Positions 1 through 10,798 of a DNA stretch of 64,000 bases are shown here, piece by piece (the stretch's first letter is position 1; every line of letters starts with the position of its first letter). The notes under the pieces are model-generated. The model saw only the letters and a list, made by a program, of their open reading frames with translations. It made no database searches and was not told the origin of the DNA. The position numbers were made by a program, and so were the translations under genes. The stretch comes from Pyrrhosoma nymphula (lineage: Eukaryota; Arthropoda; Insecta; Odonata; Coenagrionidae): positions 82,597,094 to 82,661,093 of the forward strand of contig OY754337.1 in NCBI GenBank assembly GCA_963573305.1, written 5' to 3'.

Positions 1-1
1 T

Positions 2-130
2 ACTCAAGCAACAAAACAACTAAAAGTGGCCCAAGTACATCAGAATATTGAAGAGCATAAGCTCATCCAGGATGAGCCCACAAGATGGAACTCCCTGTTA
101 CAAATGATGAGGCATCATAAATCTTGGGGG
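2..130 (+). mobile_element. hAT-type transposase fragment (ZBED-like)
   Basis: Reading from base 2, the frame encodes a stretch with the motif KLIQDEPTRWNSLLQMM, the well-known core of hAT-superfamily and ZBED-derived transposases. The fragment is cut by the left window edge. Downstream of about base 130 the frame continues open to about 180 with low-complexity Gly-rich translation and no family resemblance. It is probably a decayed element in the intron or 3' flank of PDCD7 on the opposite strand. A domesticated ZBED gene is possible but cannot be judged from 40 codons. Confidence 0.75.
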
Positions 131-716
131 GGAGGTTGGGGAAAGGAGGGATATAGAGTAATCTTTGGAAAAATTGTCTAAAATTTCATCCCCACGCTCA
201 TGTTCTTCCAGAATTTCTTAAAAAACTTCCGTTGGAATGCTCTTTTAGAAAATTTCATACGTCCTTCGTGTATTTTTGAGCATAGAATCAATGAATGTCT
301 CAAAAGGGACGGTGGAGAATAAACCAACGATAAACTAAGGGCAAAATAAAGGCTGATTTACAAGGATGCCGCAAGACAGCCAAAATAAAGCACTAGTAAA
401 TGTAAAAATAATAATCCCAAAATGCTGAGAGAAATGCCAAGATGACTCGCAGGACTATAAACGAACAAAACACTGTTGAGGTTGGCTCAGGTAATCCAAA
501 GAATGCCCTGCTACCAATCAAACGCAGAGGTCGGTAAATAGAGCAGAGGTCGGTCCAGGAAAACTATTTCCCTTTCAACCCAGATAATAGAGTGTCTACC
601 GTAAATCAATCTATCCCATATTTCCAGTCAATCTATGAAATTTTTGCCACAGCACTCTTTTTATCTATTCAGAAGCATGTCTATTTAGAAAATACACAAT
701 CCAGTGGTGAACATAC
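131..716. other. Non-coding stretch, probable PDCD7 intron 4
   Basis: No convincing coding segment, RNA gene or repeat was recognised. The expected C-terminal exons of PDCD7 (the part with the family's basic coiled coil and terminal domain) were looked for on the minus strand here and were not seen, so they should lie to the left of the window. Confidence 0.5.
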
Positions 717-903
717 CAATGATAATTTGGAACTGGTCTTCATTCTCCGACAGAGCAGGATTGGAGTCGAGGTCTCTCTTCTTAACTCGAACTTGGTGCA
801 GCTTCACTAGTGCTGAGAGCAGGGACAATATCCTACGACCCTCGCCCTGCTTGCGTCTCACTTCCCATAGCACGGCATCTGCTTCCCGTTTCATCATCTC
901 CTC
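717..903 (-). CDS. PDCD7: PDCD7 exon 4
   Basis: A pyrimidine-rich acceptor (CTTTCCGTCTCAG|) precedes 903. The exon encodes EEMMKREADAVLWEVRRKQ, a run of leucines, then LSENEDQFQII. The donor ATTG|GTATGT ends it at 717 in phase 1, so at least one more exon must follow to the left of the window. Reading through the donor gives a stop 11 codons later, at 685. Confidence 0.8.
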
Positions 904-3900
904 CTGAGACGGAAAGCAGAAAGGTATACCATTGGATGCACTCAAAACCTTGACATACAAATATCAAACCATTCTACAAGGGCAATAACAATTTTCTTAT
1001 TTTTTCCATTGAGTCCAAGAAAGAATCATTTGTTCCAAAGACTCTTCTTCGATGGACATGGCAAAAATACTAAGACACTATAAGCGAGGGTGAAGTATTT
1101 AGATTTATGTGACAAGACAATACAGAATAAAAAACTACATATCACCGAGATACTACTTGAAAAAAGTGTAATTTTCAATTTTTTAACAAATTAAGAGTTT
1201 CATCACTGAAATTTATCCAGCATTGTTGTTTATTTTGGTAGGATTTTATTAATCAACTAAAACAATCTGGGAACAGGGTCACTATTTTTTTTCTTACAAT
1301 TTGTGACGTTAACTTTCCCTTATCAACTACTACGTGACAAGAATTTACATAAATTTGAATCAAAACATGCATGTCTTTAATATACTCATATATATTTGTT
1401 ATAATTAATGTGCATGAATGGCTTGACTTTAAATACAGTGAAGAGTGATGCAAAAGATAGTAAAAAAACATGCATTTTTATCACCTCCCAATTTTGCACA
1501 CTTTGATATTACATGCTGCCAATTAAATGATCCCTCCCCAGTTACATAAAATCAAGATTCAGTCAGTTTAACCCCTTTAATGACATATCTAAGAGAGACT
1601 TTTCATTTGGTACCAAAATCAGTGCACTCGTTAGTCAGAGTAACAAGACTACAACTACGTACACAAATTTTCACCCACACCGAAAATGGCCGCTAGTCAC
1701 CAATGCCTCACACATGCGTGGCACCAACTCAAGGTACTGTTTGTACCACAGTCTTAAACCCAATTGAACAAGACCACCGTTATTTCAATAGTGTGTCCTC
1801 ATTTAACATTGTGAACTCGTTCCTGAAAAACTCTACGTCAAGCGAAACAATGTTAAACGATTCAATATTTCCCATAAGAAACAATGTAAAAAATTTAAAT
1901 CGGTTCCAAACTTACCAATTCTTCATTTCAGCACAATAGTGATTTCCGCACAGCACAGCGATAAAACGCTGGATATATGGCATTATTGAATGAAACGTTC
2001 AAAATAAATTTCTAATACATTTTAACGGCAAAGCTTTGATATTTTAACTCACAAAAGTTATTTTGGAATTATTCTCTATCCTGGCGGAACCAAAACTAAG
2101 GTGATAGGAACTTACTGTTGATATTTAAAAATGCAGGGGACCTGGTTGAAAGGCGTTATCAATGGAATAATGCTCAAAAATGGCCCATTTCCTAAAAAAT
2201 TGATGTTTTTACGGACCACTTGGCGTTATCCTCCGCCGATTTACGGCAATTTTAGTTGCGCGTAAATTTTAGTTTAGTATATCTTATAGGTAGACGAAAG
2301 GGCATTTTTAAAACAATTAGTGCCGGGTTTCCCTCCTATATTTCTGATATTTAGTGTTGTTAGCACCGGTTTCCCTCCGAGTAAATAGAAATGTTTGCCC
2401 TTCACTGTGCACGCGAACGTTTTCGATCACCATCAAAAAAACACGTCTTTGATTCACCTCAAACAACAGTCAGTGAATCGACTTTTTCTACCACCAATTC
2501 TATTTTATGGTGGCACGGGATTTTCAGGTATTTTTTTCACATAGATATTAACCCCTTTTAGTTCTATCGTTACCATTTTCAGTTTTTTTCACCTCCGATG
2601 ATACGCCAGGACCACCACTTCTCTTTGTAAACATATTTTTGTTTAGAAACTGCAAATATAACAGTTGTAAAACAAATAACACGATAATTATTCGCACAGG
2701 TGAACTTTTTACACACGCTTTGGAGAGTAACGCGGTAGGTAACGCCAAACTTTTCCACCGAACGGAAATTACGCATCAGACGCGCCAAAGTCATCTTAGT
2801 TATTCATTTTTTTGGTCGCGCATAATTTGAACTACGTTATCGTGAAACAACGTCAAACGGGAGAACATTAAATGAGGACACACTGTAGTTTTATTAGTCA
2901 TGAAGATATATTGTTAAAATGGATCACTATGCAAATGCTGCATAGCCATTTCCATCCTCGTACCCCACCATTGCACCTGACAATAAAGACCTATCCATGT
3001 CAAATATGTGAAATCCCCTCCTGTAAAACCTGGAGTGGATTTGAAAAGGGAAATCCAGTGACCTCTTTGTCATTGCACAAACATTGGATGGGTGGAGGGT
3101 TGGATGGTGGGCTCACCCTCTTGTGCAGATCAACTTCCGCCTGCTTCTCCTCCAGCCACATGTCTGCTTCAAGGTGCAGCTGCCGTCTCTTCTCCGCCCT
3201 GGCAGCCACCAGCTCCCGGTCCAGCACCCGCCTGCCCCTCTGCCTTGCTCGCTTCCGACTGCGCTGCAACAGGGCTCGCCTCACCCTCGACAAAACCCCT
3301 GCATCCAGGGCACCCAACCTCTCTTTCAGCATCATCTGCACCCCACAAAGTCAAGTAAACAAACAAAGCAGTCTCATCAGCCAAACTTCGCCCTCAAAGG
3401 TAACTGTCAGGGCTATGAAAAATACCCAAACCCACTGCTTCCGAATGGTTAACGTTTTCCAACGATGAATTCTAATTGTCTATTACCAACAACAAATATT
3501 CATGACCAATACTATTTTAAGTACGGAAGAATTAAAATAACTTTGTTAAATCAACTAGTATTTATAATCACGACCCAGGTTTCAACACTTGGTGTCATGA
3601 CCTGAAGATGGCACCAACTGTTGAAACCCGGGTCGTGTTATAAATACTAGTTGAGTTAACGAAGTTATTTTAATTCTTCCGTAATGGATAAATTCCACCA
3701 AATTATACCTACAACCATTTCCTATTTAAAGTGTTTTCTTTCTTATTATATTATGATAATTAGTCTTATCATTCTACTTCAATATCTATCCTCCTCTAAC
3801 AATGCCATTTTCTCTTTATCAACACATCACTAGGGAACCAAGAACTCAATGAAAACTGACTTTAAAAAAATGTTAAGAAATAAATAAATAAAATTGTTAT

Positions 3901-6900
3901 GAGTTATCAACTCATGAACTCCCAGTTCACAAACTTGACATACGACATGGTTAGGAGTAGCCTTAGACGAAGTACATCGCTCTTGGGATCCAAAATGATA
4001 GTGGAGGCAGGTTGGTAGGGGTAGGATCATTAAGAGAGTAACAGAAGGGTGGAGAGAAACTTACTGTTGGGATTATCTTACTCTTAAAGAAATGTGCCAA
4101 GGGGACAACAGATTAACATCCTATCTGAAATATTGGCTAATTAACTTTAACTCTTCTCCATAAAGGCCGTTTTACACAGTACATTTAATTGTACAATCTA
4201 TCGTGCGAACCCATGTACAGTCAAGTGTGCAAGAAAATATTGCACGAACGACTGAATCAGACTGAATGTCGCTTTACACGATGAGTGCAAACGCACAATT
4301 TTCCGTGCAATTTAGCGGTAGAAATTGATCGGAATTCGCGAGTGTTTTGTTTATCATGTTTGTTTCACTCGTGAACATATGCCTCACTAACGTATTTAAC
4401 ACAATGAAAAGCTGATCACCTGAAATTCGGAACCTCGACTCAACCATCTGCCTACTGATAAATCTCCCGGTTTAGACAAAGCTCCCTTGGACTCTTCTCT
4501 CTGGCTTTATATTCCACCTTTGCATCGTTCCGTTTTTTCTCATCTGGATTTTAGTGCAACAAGTCATTGACGTTTCTCGCTGGATCTCCAGTCTTGTTAG
4601 ACAAAATTTGTGAGGTTATCATGTATATGTAACAAAGTGTTATTATCAAGTGGTATAGCGGAACACGGGACCCTTTTTTTTAGTCCCCCCCAATTTCCCT
4701 CCCTTGTATTTGTACCAATGTTTTAATGTATTTTTTTACGATTTCGTAACTTGCTAAACAGCAGAAATAAAATGATTATTATTAAATCACGCAGGATATC
4801 AAGAAGTCTACTTGAGGACGCGGCCAGTCATAAATTTGGGGGAATAAATTAATTTTAAACCCTAAGACCACGATTACACTGAAAAACCAGAACACCAAAT
4901 AACACTACGAAATGACGAGGTAAACATTTGAGTAACTTTGAGTTAATTCTTCTCGGGTTCTCCACTGGTTCAAACTATTCATAATTGCCGAAGTAATTAA
5001 TTCTTACCTTGAAAATGAGTGATGAGTCGGCTCTCGAAATGTCGACAATTATGAATAGTTTAAACTGGAGGAGAGCCAGCGGTTTACTCATTAAAGATTA
5101 CATATACAGGATAATAGTTACTCATATTATTCAACGAGAAAGTGTTAAATCCTTTTTATAAACAACTTTATTTTGAATCGTAACACAGGCACCACAGTTT
5201 TCGACATATCTGCGCCATCTGTTGAATAAAACCGGATCAAAATTGTATGATTGTCTGAATGGAATTAGAACTTGTTCTATTTTCCGTTCAGTGATTCATA
5301 CATTCGCACAATTTACTGCTTTACACAGTACAATTTCCTGATACATGCGCTCGAACGATAGATTGTACAAAAAAATGTACCGTGTAAAACGGCCTTAAAG
5401 CACATTAGTGAGGATCAGGATTCCTCTGAAATATTTCAGCCACTACCAGGATTCAAACGTGGTCCCTCAGGATGGGAACCAACAGCTATCCAACAGTTCC
5501 AATTTATATTAAATGCCTCTTAAACCACTGTCATGTCCATTAACACATTCAACATCAGTGCCGTTCTGGAAAAACGGTGGTGGGAGTTATAGCCACGAGA
5601 TGGGCAAGGGCCTAGCCACGTTGACACAACAGTTCCCGTCAGATCACCGAAGTTAGGCAACGTTGGGCCCAGACGGGGGTTGGATAGGTGGCCCTCCTCC
5701 ATGCCTCTACCGTGGTGGATGGAGGGGTGACACTCCCTCCAGACCGATACTGGGAGGCCGGAGGGAGAACCCAGACCGGGAAAGTACGAGGGAGGACTCC
5801 CTCCATACCTGTACCGGGAAGGTTGGGGGTGGCCCCTCCTCCATGTCTCTACCGTGGTGCTCTTATCCACTGTCTGCAAGTGGCAGGCAGGTTAAACGTG
5901 GGATGGTAAAATGGACCAAAAGGTCTGAGTGCCAGGAGGGCTCCAGAGGACCCTCGCCCACCCATACAATCTATAGCACCTGGCAGATGTTTAGGAACAG
6001 CGGCTGGTTATTTAAATGTACAATATTTAAATAGAAAAACAAACTGGTTCCACTCAGAAGAAATTCTGTCAATATCACTCACGCGTTGAATGTGTTAAGG
6101 CTGCAATTTATTGCATGGAATGAAGTTCCCATATGAATACATAACCTACAAGAACATTTTTAGGAGTCATGTGCAATCTCTTCTCAGACGATTATCATTA
6201 TATCATTTGAACAAATTGTCATTGCTGTTATGTGGAAAATATTTTTGAGAGGATCAGAGCTCTCTCTAACTTCAAGATCCTCTGTCCTAAATGAGAAAAA
6301 CATAGTGCCAATGTTTCCTCCTCGAAACCTCGAGACTCGAAAATCCTCGGAGACTATCGTGTCTCGCAAAGTGCCAGAGAGCGATGAGACAAGTGCCGCG
6401 ACCTATTTTTGGTCAGCACGCTCAGGTCATAGCAATTTCTGCAAGCACTCTGCTTTTATTCAGTCCGCGCTGGTGCTGAAATCTTTTTCCACTTTCAAGT
6501 CGACCTGTGAACATTCCCACCAATCCAAAGTGTGATAGCACCTCCCCTACTCTCCCCACTCCTCCACTGGTCAGCTGACTCCCTCCCTGCGCTGAATTAG
6601 TGTACCGTGAACAGACTACCCCTCTTTCAACCTGACCGCGGCCGGAGAAGGAAATATCTGTTTGGTTCCATTTGTGACTTGTGTTCATCTTGTACAGACC
6701 AAGTTAACAGTATTTAGTCTACGGGCTTGTTTTCTATTGTAATAATTGTGGTTATATAAATGCTGTTACTGGAAGTTAATCAAACTGGCTAAGGTTGTTG
6801 TCATTTTTCTCTCGTGTCCGCCCACCAATCGCAATCAATTCTCTCGCGACATCAAGTTTCAGTTGCTTGCGTTGCACCATTCCACCAAGTAAAACCATGA

Positions 6901-9900
6901 TTCCCCAATGGAACAATGCACGCAAACTGGAATTCCACTTCCCCACAAATTAAGCAACACTAATCAAGAGGAAGAATGGCTCCAGAGCATCATATTTCAT
7001 AAAATTGCATAAATTTGTCAAATTAATGAAACTTAAATTTTGCAAAGCTTTACATAGTTTTGCTCCGTATTGAAACTAAGGTAAGAATATTTGACCCAAT
7101 TATACACATAGAATGTTGCCATAAAGTCAAGTATTGCTAACTTGTGTTGGCAGGCATTTCTGGCAAGTTGATGGACCACAAGAAAACCATCTCACACCAC
7201 GCCCATTGCAGGCAAGGTCCATTAATATAGTAGCCCAATAGTACAACTTTAATACTCAATACCGAAGGTTTGTTACACTAAAAAAAATGGTCCAAAGTGC
7301 ACCCTCCCGAAATAACCAATCAAATGATTCCACTAGTGGAGCAGACACCTACCTCCTCCGACTCTACTAGCTCCCTGTCTGTGAAATTAGGTTGAGAGGG
7401 TCACATAAGCATTGAAACCACAGCAAATATAGCTCGAGTGAAATTTCAAAGGGAATCTGCCTCCGTCCGTTTGCAAGAAAACATTCATTATAGTGAGGTA
7501 CCTGTACATACTTAGGGTTCCTGAGGGACTTCATAATATTTCAATACTTCTAACCATTGAAATGGCACAAAAATTACAGCATAGGCAGAAAGTGTATTTT
7601 ACCTAAGAACAAAAAGAAATGTAAACTTTCACAGCGGTTCGTGAAAGCTAAGGAGCTAAGATTATATATCAAAGGAGACTTCCCAGTTCATCTGTGTGAT
7701 GAGCAAATTTTGACTCAATGTTTCATCTCACATTGCACTAGTACCTTCAGGAACAAATACTGCACTCTTATGTTCCTGAAGACAGCCACTGTATAGCCAG
7801 ACAAAATGTTAAGCTATGAAAATGCTCACCATGCAGCTAAACTCAGGAGCCACCCAAACAATCATGGCTATACATACATCCCCATTCATTGAAGTGACAT
7901 GCAGCCAGTGCCTCGGACATATGACTCAATTGGCTCACCTTCATTTTTTCTGCCTCCATCATCTTCCAGCTCCACTGAGTTTCATCCATCACCTCACATC
8001 CCTTCACCAGCTCTCTTTCCAGCACTTCCAACTCCCTCAAGAGTGACATACAAGTCTGCAACGACTGCTTCACATTCCACACCTACAGTAGTCAAATGCC
8101 AGAACACTCATTATTTGAATGGAAAACTGAAGCAAAGAGTATATGAATCTTTCTTGGAATTCTAACCTGGTAAGAGTTGGCTCCATGCTGATGTTTCAAC
8201 AGTTGACTCTGCTGTTGTCCTCAGGGCGATGAGTGCCTCGACAAAATCCGGTCAGGTCGGTAGAGGAGGCATCACCTGATTGGTTCCCTTCTCCCACGTT
8301 TTTCTTATGCTGTGGATAACACTTTTCCAGGTGTTACTGAGGTGAAACCCACTGTCCTGGTTCATCTTCTCTAACATGATTTCAATCTCCTCCTTTTCTA
8401 TTCGGTCCCAATACCTGGTGGAGTGGCAAAGTATTAGAGACTTTTCAAGATGGATTTTGTGGCTCTGAAGGAGGCTGTGCTCGGCCACTGTTGACCTGTC
8501 CGGTTGTTTGAGACGAATCCACAGTTCAAGCTCCTTTAGTCTTACCTTGAAAAAAACTAAATACTTTGCCATTCCACCGGTCATTGTGACCGAATAGTCA
8601 ATGAGGTGATTGAAATCAGGTTAGAGAAGACAAAGATGAACCGGGACTCTGGGTTTCACCTTACTAACACCTGGAAACCCGTCATCCACAGCATAAGAAA
8701 AATGCAGAAGAATGGAACCTATCAGTGGTTGCCTCCTCTACCAACCTCATGTAGATATATAAGTCGACCGGATTTTGTCAAGGCACTCATCACCCTGAAG
8801 ATGACAGCAGCTATTGAAACGTCAGCATGCAGCCAACTCTTACCCGGTTAGAATCCAGAGAAAGATTTATCTACGCTGTTCACCGGGAAAGTCTGAAGTC
8901 ACTTATGAAGCATTAAGATTTGCATGCCCATGGGAGACCAAATATATGTGTATCTTTCAACCACTGATTATGAAACAATTCATTCTCACAATGACTTTGC
9001 AGGAAATCAGTATGATTTTCTCTACTTAAGACTTCTAAGATGAAACTAGGTGCATGACAAATGTCTCTAGTTTTTCCTTTAAGAAACCCGAACCCCATCT
9101 CACACCCTCTCCAAATAATGATACCATTCATCTTCCCTCTCCCACTCCACCACCTTAACGCCATCCCTCCTTTCTTGTCCCTTGCTCTAAAGAAAAATAT
9201 GTATGTATAAACAAAACCTGAAGATGACTTTTGTGGATGTAAGTGCATTATAACATGAAAATATCCCGTGGAAAAGTGTTATTGTGAGTGATTTAATACG
9301 GATTCCTTCCACCATATACAACCTGAAACCATTGAACTGAAACAAGGGCTTAGACCCTCAAGCCAGGATTTAATATTTGAGTATTTAACTCTTCAGGGGG
9401 TATTTAAATTTATGTATAAGGCAAGTGGATGTACACCATACGTCGAAACGCTGCTGGGAGAGAAAATAGGATCTGTACATGTGTACGTTGAAACGGCTTA
9501 AGAGGTTAATGAACAGCTTACACACGTGATTTATATTTCCTACAAGACAATAATTTCAAGTCACGTCCAATATATATTCTCATTTTATCAGAGCAAACCC
9601 TCCCCTACTCATACATTTTTGCCAGTCACAACGGTTTATTGGAGTAATGTCATCTGATAGGGGTAAAAGAATTGAAGAACAACCTCGGATAAGCAAAAAC
9701 AAGGTCCCCTCACCACATGTACAGGTTTCTACAGCTTCCAAGGGTTTATTCGAGAATACAGATATCCACTGATATGGGAACTAACTATACCAACGTGCTT
9801 ACTTTTATTTTACTCTTAGTGCAGGAGACGGAAGCAGGGTGCGACGTAGCTTGCAGAGGACAATGGCGAATCCAGGAATCAATCCACTCCTTATCATTCT

Positions 9901-10399
9901 CTTCGAATGGCCCGGGAACCTCACTTTTACCCACACTGCTATCACTGGCCTGAATCCCGTGACTTGGGATGCACGGCTGAAACGTGGGTGGGGCAGTGAA
10001 TGGAGCGTGAGGCGGTGGAACGGAGGCATCAAAGGGCACGACGGGAGGAGGGCCCTCAGGAGGAAGGACCCCCACGTGCTGGGCACCGGGGGGATAATTT
10101 GGAACCCCTCCAGGGTTCCCACTGGGAGGCCATTGTGGGAAAGACGTGTACGGTGTCATACTGGATCTGATGATATTACTGTCACTTGAGTTGGCCCCGG
10201 AGAAGTCACTCGGTCGGACGGGAGGAGGAGGTCGATCGTGTGGAACAAACGTAGGCATAAAATTCGGCGGCTGATACATTATCCCCATATTCTGCGTGCC
10301 GTGTGAATTTCCAGGATAATGGGTATTGGCGATAATCGGCGGTTCAGAGTTACCGGCGCCCCTTTCCGGACGAAAATTTGTTCTTTGCCACCCAGCCAT
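717..10399 (-). CDS. PDCD7: PDCD7-like U11/U12 snRNP 59K protein, 5' four exons (gene span)
   Basis: The family protein (U11-59K) is a nuclear component of the U11/U12 di-snRNP that recognises minor introns. Four minus-strand exons join cleanly: 10399-9803, 8082-7939, 3335-3117 and 903-717. The first three introns are all phase 0 and the fourth donor leaves phase 1. The first 199 residues are Pro/Gly-rich, ending in a conserved-looking acidic block with DKEWIDSWIR. Exons 2 to 4 encode charged helical sequence, including an Arg-rich stretch (RVRRALLQRSRKRARQRGRR) and the block EADAVLWEVRRKQGEG, which resembles the family's middle region. The normal C-terminal half is missing because the gene leaves the window. 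Introns of 1.7, 4.6 and 2.2 kb carry transposons. The start lies about 190 bp downstream of the TBCA stop on the same strand. Identity rests on recalled family resemblance rather than a search. Confidence 0.8.
904..3116. other. PDCD7 intron 3, AT-rich with no recognised element
   Basis: The 2.2 kb between exons 3 and 4 hold only short open frames without family resemblance. No long inverted repeat or transposase fragment was recognised. Confidence 0.5.
3117..3335 (-). CDS. PDCD7: PDCD7 exon 3 (Arg-rich coiled coil)
   Basis: The acceptor GTGCAG| and donor AGG|GTGAGC bound 73 codons in phase 0. The peptide starts MMLKERLGALDAG and is strongly basic, then turns acidic/helical with ADMWLEEKQAEVDLHKR. 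GC content is visibly higher than in the surrounding intron. Confidence 0.82.
3524..3681. mobile_element. Small foldback MITE with TA target duplication (Tc1/mariner-like)
   Basis: Arms beginning CGGAAGAATTAAAATAAC are repeated in inverted orientation around a short loop. The arms extend over roughly 70 bases each with few mismatches, including TATTTATAA and GAAACC(C/T)GGGTCGTG. TA dinucleotides flank both ends at 3522-3523 and 3682-3683. The centre carries CCTGAAGATGGCACC, a motif also seen near Penelope-type ends in this window. It has no coding capacity. It lies in intron 2 of PDCD7. Confidence 0.8.
4164..5395. mobile_element. PIF/Harbinger-like non-autonomous element, copy 1
   Basis: Both ends carry AGGCCGTTTTACAC in inverted orientation, flanked by TAA on each side (4161-4163 and 5396-5398), matching the 3-bp TWA target of PIF/Harbinger elements. 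Subterminal homology continues for about 100 bases, including TTGTACAATCTATCGT. The 1.23-kb body has no transposase and contains a nested hairpin (about 4957-5075, arms CCTCCAGTTTAAACTATTC-like), suggesting an internal insertion. A 214-bp copy of the same family is at 55247-55460. Confidence 0.8.
5600..5965 (+). mobile_element. SINE with 5S rRNA-derived head, copy A
   Basis: Bases from about 5629 read GTCAGATCACCGAAGTTAGG, then CAACGTTGGGC and TTGGATAGGTGGCC. These correspond in order to the A box, intermediate element and C box of a 5S rRNA internal promoter, as in SINE3-class elements. The body (5700-5965) is shared with minus-strand copies at 15318-15670 and 42224-42415, including CTCTACCGTGGTG and TGTCTGCAAGTGGCAGGCAGG. 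Transcription would be by Pol III if active. No complete 5S gene is present. Confidence 0.82.
5966..7938. other. PDCD7 intron 2, remaining part, no recognised element
   Basis: Only short open frames of ordinary composition are seen. The 6300-6700 part is somewhat GC-richer, but no family or repeat was recognised. Confidence 0.45.
7939..8082 (-). CDS. PDCD7: PDCD7 exon 2
   Basis: The acceptor CTGTAG| precedes 8082 and the donor AAG|GTGAGC follows 7939. The exon is 48 codons, phase 0 at both ends, and encodes a heptad-like helix with SLLRELEVLERELVKG. It keeps the reading frame of exon 1. Confidence 0.8.
8163..8866. mobile_element. Penelope-like element, C-terminal parts in head-to-head arrangement
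   Basis: The minus strand (8584-8252) encodes PDRSTVAEHSLLQSHKIHL and STRYWDRIEKEEIEI, then NQDSGFHLSNTWKSVIHSIR. This is the region after the GIY-YIG nuclease of Penelope-like elements. From about 8603 the plus strand encodes a second copy of the same end (IEIRLEKTKMNRDSGFHLTN). The two copies are inverted and meet near 8590, so about 250 bases at each end form a large inverted repeat. Such inverted partial copies are characteristic of Penelope elements. RT and the catalytic GIY-YIG motif are absent. It is inserted in PDCD7 intron 1. Confidence 0.85.
8867..9802. other. PDCD7 intron 1, distal part
   Basis: No coding exon was recognised. Short motifs near 9215 (ACCTGAAGATGAC) and 9440-9500 (CGTCGAAACGCTG, CGTTGAAACGGC) resemble pieces of Penelope-type ends but are too short to annotate as elements. 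Confidence 0.4.
9803..10399 (-). CDS. PDCD7: PDCD7 exon 1 (start codon, proline-rich N-terminus)
   Basis: The ATG at 10399 begins MAGWQRTNFRPERG, followed by about 150 residues rich in Pro, Gly and Ser. The donor AAA|GTAAGC at 9802 closes a 199-codon phase-0 exon. An upstream in-frame ATG at 10438 would add 13 residues; I prefer 10399 because the Met-Ala-Gly start looks like a true N-terminus and 10438 leaves very little 5' leader. A plus-strand open frame over the same bases is a shadow. Confidence 0.8.
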
Positions 10400-10549
10400 T
10401 GATTTTATTTGAAGTCTTGCATATGAGGTTAAAAACACAATGGAATGTCACAAATTATTTAGCAATCCTGATATTACCACTCGGACAATACGTTTAACTC
10501 ACAACAGAAGCGTAGAAAAATATAGCACAAATCATAGTAGTTAGTAAAA

Positions 10550-10555
10550 TTTAAT
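10550..10555 (-). promoter_or_regulatory. Likely TBCA poly(A) signal (ATTAAA)
   Basis: ATTAAA lies on the minus strand about 35 bases after the TBCA stop and 150 bases before the PDCD7 start. Its position in the narrow gap suits 3' end formation of TBCA. No experimental support. Confidence 0.45.
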
Positions 10556-10589
10556 GGAAAGCGAGGCAGTCATTACACGATCAACACCA

Positions 10590-10798
10590 CTAATTACTTT
10601 CGCCAACAAGAGCTTTCACATCATCTAAAATATGGCGAGCTTTTTTGTATTCTTCCTCCTCTTGTAAGTCTTTCTCAGTTTCCAATATACCGCTTAGGTC
10701 TTGAAATGCCGCGATAAATCGTTTCTGCGTTTCTGGCACCATCATCACACTTTCCTGAATAACTTCTTCTTGCTTTCTTATATCATATTCATCTTTGC
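10590..10798 (-). CDS. TBCA: TBCA coding exon 2
   Basis: The acceptor TTTCAG| is followed by GCAAAGATGAA, completing the split Gly codon. The exon carries KDEYDIRKQEEVIQES and ends at the TAG at 10592-10590. Confidence 0.93.

Noticed and set aside
2872..3468. 198-codon plus-strand frame
   Set aside because: It is the complement of PDCD7 exon 3 and flanking intron; Ser/Cys/Pro-rich translation without recognisable domain.
3594..3640. Hammerhead-like CTGAAGA...GAAAC motif in the TA-flanked MITE
   Set aside because: Between the two boxes no convincing stem II can be drawn, so only the Penelope terminal repeats are put forward as ribozyme candidates.
5629..5700. Possible 5S rRNA gene
   Set aside because: Only the promoter-bearing middle part is similar; the 5' and 3' stems of 5S rRNA are absent and the same head sits on a dispersed SINE body elsewhere in the window.
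5663..6034. 123-codon plus-strand frame and its overlaps
   Set aside because: They lie within SINE copy A and have no coding resemblance; the same frames arise by chance in copies B and C.
9839..10189. 116-codon plus-strand open frame
   Set aside because: It lies opposite PDCD7 exon 1; its openness follows from the Pro/Gly-rich composition of the minus-strand coding sequence.
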